A stretch of 64,000 nucleotides of DNA, taken from Marchantia polymorpha subsp. ruderalis (taxonomy: Eukaryota; Streptophyta; Marchantiopsida; Marchantiales; Marchantiaceae). The stretch lies in the NCBI GenBank assembly GCA_037833965.1, contig AP031351.1:25928501-25992500 (forward strand). The letters run 5' to 3'. Both the position numbers and the translations under genes were made by a program. The notes under the pieces are model-generated. The model worked only from the letters and a program-made list of their open reading frames with translations. It did not search any database and was not told the origin of the DNA. Below, in pieces: positions 12,341 through 25,165 of this stretch. Numbering within the stretch: the first letter of the stretch is position 1; each line of letters starts with the position of its first letter.

Positions 12341-14880
12341 ATAATGATTCTCTCTTACTCTAACTCTGAACCCCTCACTCACTCTCTAATGCACTCAAGG
12401 TGGCTTTTAGCACAAAATCACATGAATTAACTTTCTTGATGCAACTAATTAAGCTAATTTAGACTACTGACTAATATAACCATGCCTGGTCATGAATGAT
12501 CTTCATTTCTTTCATCATTAAAATTATTTATTCTTTAACATTTTAGCAACAATTAATCAATAATCTTTCTTTGAAATGTAGCATACAAAAAATAAACAAG
12601 TTCCGTGAAGATATACCAATAGATCATTAAACTATCATAATTACAAGTTGACGCCTTGTTATCCAAGATTAGATAGAGCAATTATGTATGATAGGATCAT
12701 GAATAGAGGTTTATTTTCTAGTGTAATTCGCTCATCTTGTCATTCACATCAAATTTTCTTCTTATATAGAGAGAGCAATTGGTTGTATGTAATCATGAAT
12801 TGTGCGCAATCTATATGTGAGAGGTATATTTGGAAAGATAACGATAATTTTCCAAGAGTGATTTCTGGTCTCTCTTGCGTATGAGGATAAGTATGCTGAA
12901 GTTGTTTTGGGCTACATTTTGTATGGTCGTTAATGGGTTCTCATCAAACAAGTGTATGTACATGCGCCCCCATTCTCAAGTATCTACACGGCAAGGTGGA
13001 AATGGGTCAAACTCTCGAGTTGAAATGTGAAGGTACAAAATGGCTGGTGTGTTGCAAACTGGCAGCTTTGTGCGGGTTGGAAGTAGAGTCAAACCTACTG
13101 ATCTAAGAATCGCTTGAGGATGTTGTCAAACTAGATTTAGAATACATATATTCATAAACATTTTCAGTCTTTCTCCCTCAGCCTACCATATTCTTACTCA
13201 GAAAACTACTGTGGTGGTCGCGATTCAGACCAGATCATGCCTGCAATGATCACTGCTGCAGATCACATGACTTTCCTACTTGGTCAAGCGAAGCATTAAA
13301 CCAAGACGGTAAGTTCCATCCGAAGGTGGAAACATGTGCTGGGGCCATGCATGTCTGACAGGACACAGTCTTTGAGTGAATGAGACATGAATGTGATTGA
13401 TTTGCAGCACCTCCTAAAGACAAAACGTATTCATTCAACATCTAATGAATGTACAATTTGGTTCGTTCCAAGTCTTGACAAAACGCAGAAGAACCAAACC
13501 AATTCGCAAGTGGCAGAAATGGTGCTCTGCTTTGACATTTATCGTCGAGGATCTTCGCAACCGTTGGCCCCGATCAGAACAGGTTCAGTGAACGAATTGG
13601 GCAAAGAAAGCTTCCGTTGGCGATCCACTCAGGCCGAACGATCATGCCTCGCTCGGGCACCAACCACATCCCTCTTGGATTCAGGTGCCAAACTATGTTC
13701 GTTCGTATTTATCCGCATGCTTTGTACCTTACCCATCCATCCAATTGTAGTGCACCTTTTTGCACCGAAAGTGGGGAAATCCAGTTTATATTTCAAGAAT
13801 AATGGGAAAAATACACGAAACCAAGCGGTAGAATGGGGCCAGTCTCTTTAGCTTCAAAAAGTGAAGTAAGACAAAATCGCGATCTACATCAATGAGTCTA
13901 CATGCGAATGAAACAAACTAGAATCATACCGCATTGAACTTGCTTTCAAATGGAATGCACTGTGAAGTGATAAATGCACAAAAATCAATGTACACGATAT
14001 AAAATTAGTGTAGAAAATGTGAAAAAAATAAAAAAATTCATGTCAATCGGTAGGACAATCTCTAGTTCAATCTCTCTTATGGATGTATAAGATTTGTGTT
14101 CGATCCTATAAAACATTATGGCTACTGTAACATATACAAAATCTCTAAAGGGGGGACCTTGGTTGGATATGCTCCCCTCTGCTGCCTATCCAAGAGGGAG
14201 GCAATCACCACTCCAAACTAGTGTCATGTGTAAGATATGCAACTACAATAGTAACCTGGTCTTAGTAAACTATAATCATGATATATACACCCCGTTAGGT
14301 CGTACCGAACACATGTTTCGAATTACATTTTTTGGAGCTGTATTCTAATCATATAACTCGAATACATCTAAGGTAGTATCTTCGTCATTGTTGAGTAACA
14401 AAGAAGCAATATTGCTTTTGGATAAAGCTAACAAGTGTGAATCAAAAAGCCCTTACGTAAGGTTGATCCACCCCCAAACACAATTGCTGGAGAATCATAG
14501 ATGTAGACGAGCCTGGATATGGCAAAGAATTGCAAATGTTGCTGACAGTTGTTCAACCACACTTGGCAATGGCAAGCGTTAGCAATTCCCACGCAAAATT
14601 TAGACGAGCCTAAAGATGACACAAAACGCGTCGACGTTGCTCAAACCTACAACTTGTTACATTGAAATTGGCCCCGGCGGCTTACTGGCAACAAGTGTGG
14701 ATATCAATCCTCCATCGCCGCTGAAGGAGCCCACAATTCGAGCATACATACGATCGTTCGTATGTTGGACATTCTGTACTCCATCAGAATCTACAAGAGG
14801 TATGAGGTGGATCTTCGATCGGTTTCTCGATAAAGTTTCTTAAACTCGTCGATAAGAAACCGAGGACAGTAGTGCAGATG
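12341..14880. other. Intergenic region, no gene recognised
   Basis: Moderate AT content with scattered open frames; the longest is 154 codons, at 13387-13851 on the plus strand. None has a recognisable domain. Some may be decayed transposon sequence. Confidence 0.45.
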
Positions 14881-16115
14881 ACACCAAAAGTGTAACACGG
14901 TGCTAGGCCAGGCCAGGCCAGGCCAGGCCCTACGAGAGGCTAATGAACAAAAACTCGCCATCCGAGACGAGACTGAGCTGAGCGATCGATCGGCGATGGG
15001 CGAGCGACGGACGCGATGCATGCTCACGGCGGTGGCTGTGGCGCGGTGAGTTGCTTGGAGCGAAGCTTGGAGCATGGATCCGTGCAACGAAACGCAACGC
15101 AACGCAACGCAGTAGAGCAAGCAGATAGATAGGAGCGATGGCGATGGCGAGGGAGCGAGGGAGGGCGGGCCCAGCGATGGTGAACTGGCCTGCCTGCGTC
15201 GAAAAGCGTCAACTGCCGGAAGTAGAAACCAGAGGGAGAGGGAGAGGGAGAGAGAGAGAGAGAGAGCATGTCGTATATCAGCAGCAGCAGCAGCAGCAGT
15301 GGGGACACTTGGCGAGCGAGAGAGGGAATCAAAAGCTCGACAAGAATGACACGCAAAACGGAGCAGGATCGGCATCGCTGGCAGGGCTCGCAACGATCTC
15401 GGGCGCTCTTAATCACACCGGGGCGGACTGACATACAGTTTGTGTCGTCCTTGTGCGATTCAGATGCTCGGGGGTGGCCTCATGAACACCTACTACGTAC
15501 TCCTGAGGGCAGACTGGCGTCCAGAGGGGGGCTGGCATTTTAATATGCCTATTATATAGTATTCATTTGCGGGCCAGGCTTCTACTTGCTAAAGCTTCGG
15601 GCCGACTACAGTGAAGCTCATCTGCCGCATATAGAAAGGAGTGGTTAGGTGCATCCATCGCCATCGGCCTCATCGGCCTCTTACACAAGCTTCGCCTTTT
15701 TCTGTTCGGCCGACGACGAGGACGACTTTCCACTGAACAGAAAACCGCTAGATTTGTTCGGCCCCTGCCTGCCCGCCAGCCTGCCCTGCCCTGCCCTGCC
15801 CTGCCTGCCGTGCTCTGCTCGGCTCTGAAGCTCTTGGCCATGCTGCTGCTGCTGCTGCTGCGGCGGCCAAAGCTCTTTCCGGCCCCCACTTTATCTGGAG
15901 CTCGTGCCTCCTCCTCCTCCTCCAGTACAGTCGTCGAGCTCGCCAGAATCCAATGGAGCTCTCTCTCTCTCTCTCCAGTGCTCGACTCGCGACGACGACG
16001 GGAAAATGCGACATGGCGGTCGTCGTGGTCGTCCACGGCATGGCATGGCATCCACACGAACTGCAATTCGCTTGCCCGCACGGAGAGAGAGAGAGAGGCG
16101 CTGTGTGCTGGAGCT

Positions 16116-16135
16116 GGGGGGGGGGGGGGGGGGGG
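16116..16135 (+). repeat. Poly-G run, 20 bases
   Basis: An uninterrupted run of 20 G, preceded by a GA-rich stretch. Such runs can form G-quadruplex structures and are prone to sequencing-length error. Confidence 0.85.
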
Positions 16136-16963
16136 CCTTGTGAACGTTGTTGGTTCGGTGACAGCCAGTCTGTCTCGTCGGTCGAGAAGTCCTCGTGTTC
16201 TGGTCCCGGGGAGGAGTATGCGTTGGGGACATGACCACAGTGGCCCAGAAGAAGAAGAAGAAAGAGTGTTGTACCGTGCCCTAATGTACTGTACTGTACG
16301 ACGCAGCTACGGCTTCCTTCGCTTCCTTCGCTGGGGAGAGATCCGCAGGGCGGGCACTCCTCCTCCACTAATTAATTACACTATTGCACTATGACACGAT
16401 CGGGAAGCGGAGATTCAACAGAGCGGAGCGAGAGCGGCGATCGTGATGACGGGTGGAGGGTCCAGGGATAAGAAGAGCAGGCGCTTCGACCAGGTTTATA
16501 AAGCTTCCTTCCATGCCGCGAGGAGGGAGAGGGGATTGAGGGAGCGTTCACGTCTTCCTTTGCCTTGGGCGGACGCGAAAGGGGCCGTTGTCGAACACTC
16601 ACGGACTCTTTGCGACGGTGGAGGACGATGACAATCCTCGGAGTGAGCTCGAGCGCAGGAATCCGAAGCAGATTTTCTCCTGTACTGTACTCGTCTCAAC
16701 TGATCAGAGGCGCTGAGAATGAAATCTCGCTCTCTGTACTCGAGCCCTAGAAATGAAGTGACAGCTCTTACAGTCGTCGTGTCCATGACATGTCTGTAAA
16801 AATTGTGAACTATTCACTCCCGGCGGACGAAGGCATATCGACCATCGAGCTGTGATGCCCTTCATATAATCAAATCGATCGATGCACTTACCACACAGAT
16901 TTCCCATTGGACTCTTTCGCTCGTCGTCGTCGTCACCACCACCCTGGCGACGAGCTATGGCTG

Positions 16964-16990
16964 CCCCCCCCCCCCCCCCCCCCCCCCCCC
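16964..16990 (+). repeat. Poly-C run, 27 bases
   Basis: An uninterrupted run of 27 C, equal to poly-G on the minus strand. It lies about 830 bases from the G20 run and in the opposite sense. The true length is uncertain because homopolymers are error-prone. Confidence 0.85.
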
Positions 16991-18809
16991 ATACGAACCC
17001 ATCGTTCCTCTGACTGCGGGACCGATGTAATTCATTGGCCGGCCTGGGGGCCAACCAGCAGCCGTCTACGCCGCGGAGGAAGGGCGAAGGCAAACATTCC
17101 TGATCCCTGGAGACCGGGAACCACAATAAAAGCGACAGCATGATTGATCTGATCCTTACAAGCAGTCCTTTCCCTCATAGCTACATCATGAACAGCGTAG
17201 AAGGCGAGCAGCAACAGATGCTTTATTCTTTCACCTTCTCGTTCTCTTCTAAATCTTGCTGTACGAGAACCCACTCAGCCAGCAGACACTGAATCGCAAC
17301 ACGAGTTTCAGCTGACATGAGAGAGGCTTCAACAGCACTCCTCCCCTTCCCTCGACGGAATTCACACTTCCGTCCAAACAGGAAAATATGATCTCAACCA
17401 GCCAACTATTTCAGACATCCACAGGAGCTTGGTAATACATCCGCCAGACGGACCCTTAGATTGCAATGGCTCGAATTGTGCGACTCTGTCTTTAGACTTG
17501 TTATTCACTCTCCACGGTAAATAAACTTTCGGTGGGAATTCGTCTGACGCTGGCTTTAGAGTGCGAAGATGACCGCCACGCTTCTCGTACTACGACAGTG
17601 ATGCCTAAATGGTTAACTGCAGTCTACGAAGGTCGTCGTTCAATGTGATGGCATGATCGAAAGTTCGAGAGTGAGAGGCTCGTTCCGCACTGTCGGAACC
17701 GGAATCGCGTGAAGAAGTACCCGTGATCGTTCTGGCAGAAGTTTAGAACTCCAAAGACACATTGTCTCCTCCTGCACCCAAGAATTCCCATGAGGATGGA
17801 CGCACTTGTAGCACTGGTTCCCACTTTGGCAGAGTGGCCTGCAGAGCATGTACTAGGCTAGGAGTGTTCAATTTGGGTGCAGTCCACGTTCGTCCAATTC
17901 TTCTGGCAAGCCGGAAGCAAAAACCGACATGTGCTTTTCGGGGCAAAACAAGGAACGTGACTCGAGAGTGGTTGGGTTCGCCAGAGATGGGCAATTCGAA
18001 CACTTGAGTCTGGAGGTGAGAAGAGTTTCGTGACAGAGGCGAACAGTCACATGCACCTGCAGCACTTGCACTGCATACGCCGCACCAAGGAAGAGGTGTC
18101 GATCGTGAACAGCTCTTGGTTTCGCCTGAGATGGCTGAGCTGAGCTGAGCTGAGCTGGGCCAACCCTTCGTTCCGTCCTATCTTGTACATACTACCATGA
18201 ACGACTGACTAACCGGTTCTCACAAATCCTTTCGAACAGGTCGTCGATGGGAATCATCAAAGGAGGAGACAACATGCCATTGCCTACTTTACGAACCGAA
18301 CGAATGTTGAACTGAACACGAGGGGCAGCGTTGGGTCTCGAGCGAACAACGAACTGAATCGCAGGGCTGCTGCAATTCACGACACCTGCGTGTCCATCGT
18401 GAAGAGCCTCATGACTGCTCGCTTTGGCGATACACGGTTGGTCTGCTACTTTGGTGTTCGAGGTCCTCGATGCTCAATTTGCTATAAAAACAGGCCACCC
18501 ACCCAGTGAAGAAGATTTGACAATTCGACAGCCTCGATGAAGAAAGACACGCAACCATAACGCCTTTAAAACCCACGGGGGAATTTTACTTGTAATAACG
18601 ATGGCCATGAGAGCTCATCGACTCACAGGAAGGAAGGAAGGAAGGAAGGCCTCAGCTTCACTTCAGATCCTCCAGGGCCATGTCCGAACAGGAGATGGGC
18701 GCAATAACTACATTACATTAGATGAGTCGTTGGTACGGGATCCGTCGAAAATCCTCGAGACAGACACAGAGAGTCACTCGGCCTGCTCGAGTCATCGAGT
18801 CATTGTGGC

Positions 18810-20499
18810 TCAACAACTCGACGACGATGACAGGGCCAGCAAAAGAGTTGCATTGTAAAGCGAGTGGATAACCAAAGATGTTGCTAAATTGCCCGTGTAT
18901 ACGAAACTCACACCGAGCACGCACCCAGTGAACAATAATCCCAAGGCTTGACCGCCCGCTGCTAAGGGCAAGTGGGCAAGCACAAAGACGACCGAGCTCG
19001 CCAGAACGCCCGCCGGCCATCCGAAGTAGGCTGCCAGAGATGTCAACAGAAAGCCTCGGTACATGTACTCCTCCAAATACGGCGTGATCAGACAGCTCAC
19101 CGCGATGATGCCCGTCCGAGACATGCCACCTGCTGTGACAAACTCCACCACCGAATCGCCGTGCTGCAATTGCTGTTCTCACGATTAGTATCGACTCCTC
19201 TGAAGCAGCACGGAGGTTCAAACTTCTGAAGAACGACAGCGCAACCTCAACCAAATGGTTCAGACATAGACTGATGAGAGAAAAGTGGCACCTTAGGTGC
19301 ACAAGCTGCGGTGCTGCTCGTGGCGACGACCACCAACAGCAGCCCGATCAGACAGAGGACCGAGGTCGGAAGCCACCCTCGGTTCCTCAAGACTCGAGAG
19401 AATTGTGGCTCGAGGATCCGACCAGCAATGGCGTCGTCGTGCTCCTGGACCGTCGACTGCACCAACCAAGTGGCTGCCAGAGCTTCGAGAGACTGAAGGC
19501 ATAGCAGCGATGCGGCCTGCAAGGAAAATGGGGCACAATCGGGCAGAAATGTCAAAGAGCAGAAGAAGATCATTACGAGGCTCGACTCGACCTTCGACTG
19601 ATGATTATGATGATGGTCATGATTGGATCGAATGCCCCCACCTTCGTTTGCGGAGCTAGGTCCGGTTCATGCAGAAGACTTGCCACCAGAGAGAGCCCTC
19701 CGACGCCCAGAGGTCCATGCACGACGCCGAGGTACGTGACGACTGTCACCGCCACCGCCGTGCCGTCCCAGGGCACCGACGCAGGGAGTCTCGAGAAGGT
19801 TTCCGACTACACATACTAGAGCCGGGGACATGTCAGAGACGGAATTTCAGAAATCTCGTTGAGGGTGCTGAGGAATTTTGGCTCTTCCGAGCACTTCCTC
19901 GCAGACAAGGTCATGAAATTTGCAGACATTGTGCAGAGATAGCGTTCGAATCGAATCGAATCCCTCCACGCCCATTTTGCCCAATTATGTACTTTGAGCA
20001 AACTACAGCCATGGCTTCTTCGAATCGACCTGAACGGAACTGGACCAGCGAATCATACATGCGCAACTTCGGTAACATCCTCGACGGCAGCAGCCGATGA
20101 AGCGTTCGATTCCGCCGCATTCGAGTCTTTTGGGGAGCTGCCATGATCGCATGCCCGCATTTGACTCCGACGTCTGCCTTTCCTCGACAATTCAAAGCCT
20201 GGCGCGTCGAGAAGCCCGTGCGAGGAGGGAGTGAAATCCGAATGCCGCTGCCAATTTGGCCGCAAGCCACAAGCCAACAGAACTCCAGAGCAAATTCGTG
20301 CTCGACCGATTTCGCGCTGCAGCTTCACCACCGCCTGGCACGACGGACCCATGGCTATGCCAGGCATGGCCCTCATCTCGTCGTCCTCGGGAGCTCGCTC
20401 GTCCCTCGCCACCACCACCACGCTCCGCTGCACAATGCCAAGCAATCTGTGAACCTTCGCTAGCTCGCTCGTGGGGTGGTCCCCACTGACCTTCTTCAT
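18810..20499 (-). CDS. CPBP-family intramembrane metalloprotease (CAAX protease/Abi type), 4 exons
   Basis: Model: 20059-20499, 19642-19806, 19292-19516, 18810-19163, about 394 residues. Every junction keeps phase 0. The last exon holds the family signature: EEYMYRGF (about 308-315, the EExxxR motif), FVLAH (337-341) and HSLYN (377-381). Together these supply the Glu and His/Asn metal ligands, within several hydrophobic segments. Members are polytopic membrane proteases or scaffolds, and plant members are often plastidial; the substrate here is unknown. The first exon is the weak part. It is Arg/Ser-rich and could be a transit peptide, and its donor is a poor GTATGA. The start codon follows an AAACCCTA telo-box directly. 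The gene is divergent from MZM1. Confidence 0.8.
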
Positions 20500-20918
20500 T
20501 AGGGTTTAAGGCCCCTAAAAGCCGGGTCAACAAAATTAGAGGCCTTCGCTTCGACCTTTGCGCTTGCGCTTGCAGCAGAAGCGTCGGGTCCACCTTCCAC
20601 CGCGACCGCGAGGGTGCGTGCGTCTTTCTCGTCGAATGTGCACGAATGTGAGTTAATGAAGTGCATAGCTCCTCCCGTGCTCTAGTTTCAGAGCTTCAGA
20701 GCTTCAGAGCTTCAGAGCCTCGATCTCGAAATCGGGCAGGGACAGGGAGGGACGGAGATTTGGGCGGACCCTGGGAGGGCAAGAGAGTAGATCTCTGAAG
20801 GCGAAGATTGGGAAGGGACGGGCAAGAACTTTGGAGCAGGTGGGGGATCGCGGCTTGTGTGCGAATCGAAGGCGAGAGGACATTGCAGGAGAGAAGAGCG
20901 AGCGAGCGATCGGGAGAG
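20500..20918. promoter_or_regulatory. Divergent promoter between CPBP protease and MZM1 genes
   Basis: Only 419 bases separate the two start codons, so one region must serve both genes. On the minus strand AAACCCTA (20500-20507) abuts the CPBP ATG. This telo-box motif is common in plant promoters and leaders of growth-related genes. A fourfold CAGAGCTT repeat lies near 20688-20718. No clear TATA box was seen for either side. Confidence 0.55.
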
Positions 20919-21740
20919 ATGGCGACGGCGTCGTCGAGGGCAGGCGACGCGATATCGATATTTCGCGCTTTGCTACGAGTTCGGAGAGAAGCGTTTGCTG
21001 GCGACAAGCAGGCTCTGAAGTTATCGGCCGCCCAGATCCGGCAGGAATTTGAGGCCAATCGACATGTGACCGATGAGGCGACGCTTTCCGAGTTGCTTGC
21101 TCAAGGTCGAGAGGCTGTGGATTTCATCGCTCTGAATGTGGTTCAGGCAAAACTCAACGACAGAGGCAACTACGGTACGTCCCAGTGCTTTTGTTTTTCC
21201 TCACCCGATTCGATCGAGTGAGTGCTTCAGTTTCTTCGTGTCCCGCCTTCCGTAGCATCCATAGGGCTCTGGTTCCTGACGTGCTGCGCGCTTACCGACT
21301 TCGAAGCCTTGGTATGACGAATTTCGGAGTTTGGATCAAACGATGGTCCCCTGTAATGCTTCCACATCGCGGAAGAACTTCTCATACCTCTGTTTTGAAT
21401 TATGTTAGTGAGTTCGGCGATCGATCGATCTGTCGGCCTTGTGCTTTTGAGCTCGTGGCAGACCTGGTACGAAGGTTCGAGCTTTGTTGTTAATGTCGGA
21501 GACCTAGAACGCCCAGCTGAAGAATTCTTTAGCCGAAAGCCCGGGGCAGTACTGGCGATTTTCGAGGAATCGGTGAATGACGGCGGGCAAATTGACAAGG
21601 CCTCACTCCAGCTGTGTAGCCATCGGGCGAGCTGCGGAATCCGAGGCTTGTGCAGAGTTCATACATCCTCCAGTGGACCGTCGGGGATTCTGCCCAAGCT
21701 CAGACCCCAAGGAGGGAGGGAGGGAGGACGAGCCTCTTTG

Positions 21741-21814
<74 letters not shown>

Positions 21815-22230
21815 CGTATCAGACTGTGGAAGAAACAAAGCTTTCGTACATTCGTTCCTTCCCGAGAGTTGAAAGTTGTGCATCCTTGCGTCGATGGGTA
21901 TTCAGGTGATGGATGATGTGAGTCTCGTGGAGAGTTGTGGACGCGCTTCGTTCGGATTTTGGAAGTGGAGAAGCAGGTGCTCGGGGGTTGCTCGATGTAC
22001 GAGGACTAAGATGCAACCAGAGCTGTCTTGTGTGTCATGTGATGTGATGGGAGGTCGCTCGTGAGGGCTTGCAAGTCGATTTCTCGTGAAGCTTTGCACA
22101 GAAGGATTTTCATGAGCTTTTGTTTGTTCTCTGTCAACTTGCAGAAATGAAGTTGGAGAAAGAGCATGCCGGAGAAACGGCTGAAGAAGTTGTCCCCACG
22201 ACCAAGAAGGGAAAGAAGACCCCTTCGTAA
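20919..22230 (+). CDS. MZM1: Mitochondrial complex III assembly factor MZM1/LYRM7, 2 exons
   Basis: Exons 20919-21174 and 22145-22230 join at phase 1 (TAC-G/AA) to give 113 residues, the family's usual size. Near the N-terminus IFRALLRVRREAF (about 14-26) is a degenerate LYR motif in an amphipathic helix. It is followed by IRQEFEANRHV and REAVDFIALNVVQAKLNDRG, typical of LYRM7/MZM1. The second exon gives MKLEKEHAG, a conserved ending, then a Lys-rich tail. In yeast and animals this matrix protein stabilises the Rieske iron-sulfur protein before its insertion into complex III; the plant role is inferred by homology. The donor is GTACGT and the acceptor TTGCAG. The 970-bp intron carries a 66-base CT tract. 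The gene converges on the deformylase gene downstream. Confidence 0.9.
21746..21811 (+). repeat. (CT)33 microsatellite in the MZM1 intron
   Basis: An uninterrupted CT dinucleotide tract of about 66 bases lies inside the single MZM1 intron. Confidence 0.9.
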
Positions 22231-23490
22231 TTGGCGGATTCGTCCGTATCTGCGAGCAATGGCTCCCCTGAATTTTCAGGACAGCATTCAGTTTTGGTTC
22301 GCGTGGCACCGAAGGGCACGGTAGAGATTTGGGTTCAGATTTTGAAACGCTGGAAAGGGCTTTTGACTCCCTGCAATCGGTGACATGCAATATCTCACAG
22401 TTTTGCCGCTTCAAGTGGCTCTCGCTGTGCAAGTTTCAAGCACTGACAGGAAGTAGTATCTCGTAACGAGGAGAAACGCTGCTGGGTTACTCTACGGCAT
22501 CCTGTATAGCTCAATTTAGAACCGTGCCGGAGACTATTCTGCGGCCTTCGTGAAGGCGGGATCACATTGGGGCCACATGTAATTCAATACAGTCGGCACC
22601 GTCCTTTCAGCAGCAGATGAATCAAGTCTTCACGATCTGAGACGGAAGTCGAGGGAAATGTCTTTGGAGTATATCGAGTGGCAGGGTATATTAAAGGAGC
22701 CGGTTACAATGTTGTAGGAATCGTGCTGAACACAGTAAAGACGAACGACAATTTCCAAGTCACTGCTTGAGTAACGACATTGCTTGACGTGGTTGTTAGC
22801 GGATTCCATGTTATCGTTCGAGGATTTGCTACTCTGTCGCATGAATTTTTTTTACTCCACATTTGTAAACTTTGGACACATTCTGGTATCAGCTGTCACA
22901 TCACATCAGACATCAGTAGAATATAGGAAAACGGTGTTGGAGTTTGCCCATTTGTTCACCTCTGTCGACCAATTGAAGCGCTCTCGAGCAGATTTGTACA
23001 GAGAGTAATAGTTACGGCTTGTAACGAGGCATGTGTATGCAGGTATAACCATAATCGAGAGTTCACCAGAGTTGTAACTAGCAGATAGCAGACACCCAGT
23101 TTCTGTGCATGAAGTCACTCTAAGGGCGAAGATGGACATTGTGTTCAGACATTGGACAGTCGGTAATGTACAGCAGCATCGTCATGATTGATACCATGAA
23201 TGATAATTATTCAGTCGGAAGAGCCAGAAGGAAGACTAAGATTTTCCTCCATGGGAGACATCACCCATGTAATGTACGTAGCGGGTCGTTGTGTACAATA
23301 TTCCCATATACTGCCTACTAACGCTACTTACCCCGACTGTATGTCTTCTAATGCAACGCAACAATGCATGGCTCGCCTGAGTATGCATCGACTGCCGGAT
23401 GTTTGATGGATATGATCTACACAGTTATATATTCACATGACAGCATCGCATCTTAATTTACAATCTGCTTCTTACCATGATGTACGTGAA
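22231..23490. other. Convergent intergenic region (3' flanks of MZM1 and deformylase)
   Basis: It lies between two stop codons of facing genes, so it should hold both 3' untranslated regions and terminators. No open frame with a recognisable domain was found. Confidence 0.6.
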
Positions 23491-25165
23491 TTAGTCTACC
23501 CTGATGCTCTTCGCGGATAATTTACATGGACCGGGTTCAGGACATCCTGCGGCCAGCGGAAGTCTCAAGTTTTCTTTCGTTCGGAAAGTGCGTGGGATCA
23601 TCTTGTCAACGTACAATTGGCCCATCAAGTGATCACACTCGTGCTGAAGAATTCGGGCTTTCCACCCACTGGCGTTCACGTGTACAGGCTTACCATCTCG
23701 GCCGAGGCCCGTGACTTCCACTTCCAAGTCTCTTTCCACAAGTGCACGGTATCCATCAACACTGCTTGCAACAAAACCACGAGCGATTGCTTTAGAATGG
23801 ACTCGTCTGGGAGAATTAGAACGAACTCTCCAGGCCACACGCTGCTGTAAACTGCGAGCAGGCACATAGATCTTAAGCTCAACCGAGCTCAACGTAATGC
23901 GCTGGTCCTGTTGCTGCGAGTGGGCAGGTCATTTGATGCTACACACCTGAGACATCCTTCGAAGAAGATAGCACTGCCTGCTGCACTCTTTCTCGTCAGC
24001 TTGGGGTTGATGATCACCTGCACATAATAAAGCTTCGGTCAATTCTCAATTTTCTCCACTTCCGAACCACTGATATGCTTGAGACGTATCAGAATCCACG
24101 TGATTCACTGTCACTTAGATCCGAGAGATAAGAGATCAACAACAATCCCTGCTCGCTCATTGAGCATTTAAATCGCGTTGATGAGAAGCTTGAACAGAAT
24201 GGTATGCCAGTCAGTCACCTCATACAGCACCAGACCGACGGTGAGCATCATGCACAATGCTCAGACCAGAGGATGGTGCCAAGTGGCTGACACCTACCAT
24301 TAAGTCGAACGGTGCACGCTGCTGAGCTTCATTCTCCTCGGGTGATGCATAGCTCATGAGCTCGCGTGTGTCTTCCAGAACAATAATCTGCAGAGTTGAG
24401 TGGACGAGCCAATTTTTGAGTGGCGAGGCAGGAAATTAGGCAATTGGCAGATGCGGAGGAAATCAGGAAAAGATCCAAAAAGGTGGCCCTCGTGGGCGAT
24501 CTGCTGGCACTTTATAGTATGCAAGAATAGGTTCGATCACAGAGCAGAAAGGGCACGACCACGAAATGCAACGGAACACCGACGAGCTCGAATCCGCGGG
24601 CATGCAACGGCGACGCCGAATTGCAGAGCCACGGAACGAATGAATGACAAACCTGCAATTGTTCGCCGATTTGAGGCGCCGCGAGGCCCACGCCAGGGGC
24701 GCCGCGCATTGTGGCCACCATATCGTTGATAATTTTCTCTATGCGCGCACTGCCGATGTCTTCCATTCGCACTTCCAGAGCTGGCTCATGCAGAATCGGA
24801 TCCCCGGCCTGCACCACTTCGGAAACGCGCGGCTTTTTCAGGCCCCAGAAACAAATGGGCGTGACGGATTCCCTGGCCGCTCGAAGCGGCACCGAGTAGT
24901 ACTCCGATACAAAATGGAAAGGCCGCGTGTCCCGCAGTTGCGGCGCAAAGAACTCCATCTTCGACCGAAATCTCCTTCTACACGAGTACTGCAGCTCCCT
25001 CTTGCTACTGCCACCACTGCCACCACTGCTGCTGCTGCTCTTCGTTCTACACACTACTACTCCCACGACGCGCCTCGTGGATAGACTCGTCGGACAGCTG
25101 CTGCTGCTGCTGCTGCTGGCGCAGCTCGAGCGGGCGCTGGCTGTAAGCCGTCGAGACAACAACAT
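23491..25165 (-). CDS. Peptide deformylase, organelle-targeted (PDF1A-like), 4 exons
   Basis: Exons 24653-25165, 24298-24387, 23947-24017 and 23491-23761 give 314 residues with consistent phases and GT-AG borders. It removes the N-formyl group from Met of proteins made in plastids or mitochondria. All three family motifs are intact: [10 protein letters not shown] (158-167), EGCLS (221-225, the metal-binding Cys) and HECDH (265-269, catalytic Glu and two His). EGCLS is completed across the exon 3/4 junction (AG/T). [10 protein letters not shown] and the Cys-Pro-Glu tail match plant PDF1A. Residues 1 to about 70 are Ser/Arg-rich, partly an AGC triplet repeat, as expected of a transit peptide. 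Whether the target is mitochondrion, plastid or both cannot be read from the sequence. Confidence 0.93.

Larger units (their letters stand above)
14881..18600. other. GC-rich low-complexity region with tandem repeats and homopolymers
   Basis: GCCAG repeats lie near 14905-14929, ACGCA repeats near 15085-15113, GAGAGG/GA runs near 15229-15267, CAG/CTG triplets near 15278-15299 and 15842-15862, and TGAGC repeats near 18130-18157. G20 and C27 runs are listed separately. Open frames up to 206 codons (minus 15748-16368) are low-complexity translations. Such DNA resembles promoter or 5' leader sequence, but no gene could be placed. Confidence 0.5.

Noticed and set aside
15748..16368. 206-codon minus frame with Pro, Ala and Arg runs
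   Set aside because: It is built from triplet and GA repeats and the poly-G run; no conserved segment.
20192..20593. Alternative, longer N-terminus for the CPBP gene in another frame
   Set aside because: It lacks an ATG start (GTG at 20593) and its frame does not lead into the conserved exons.
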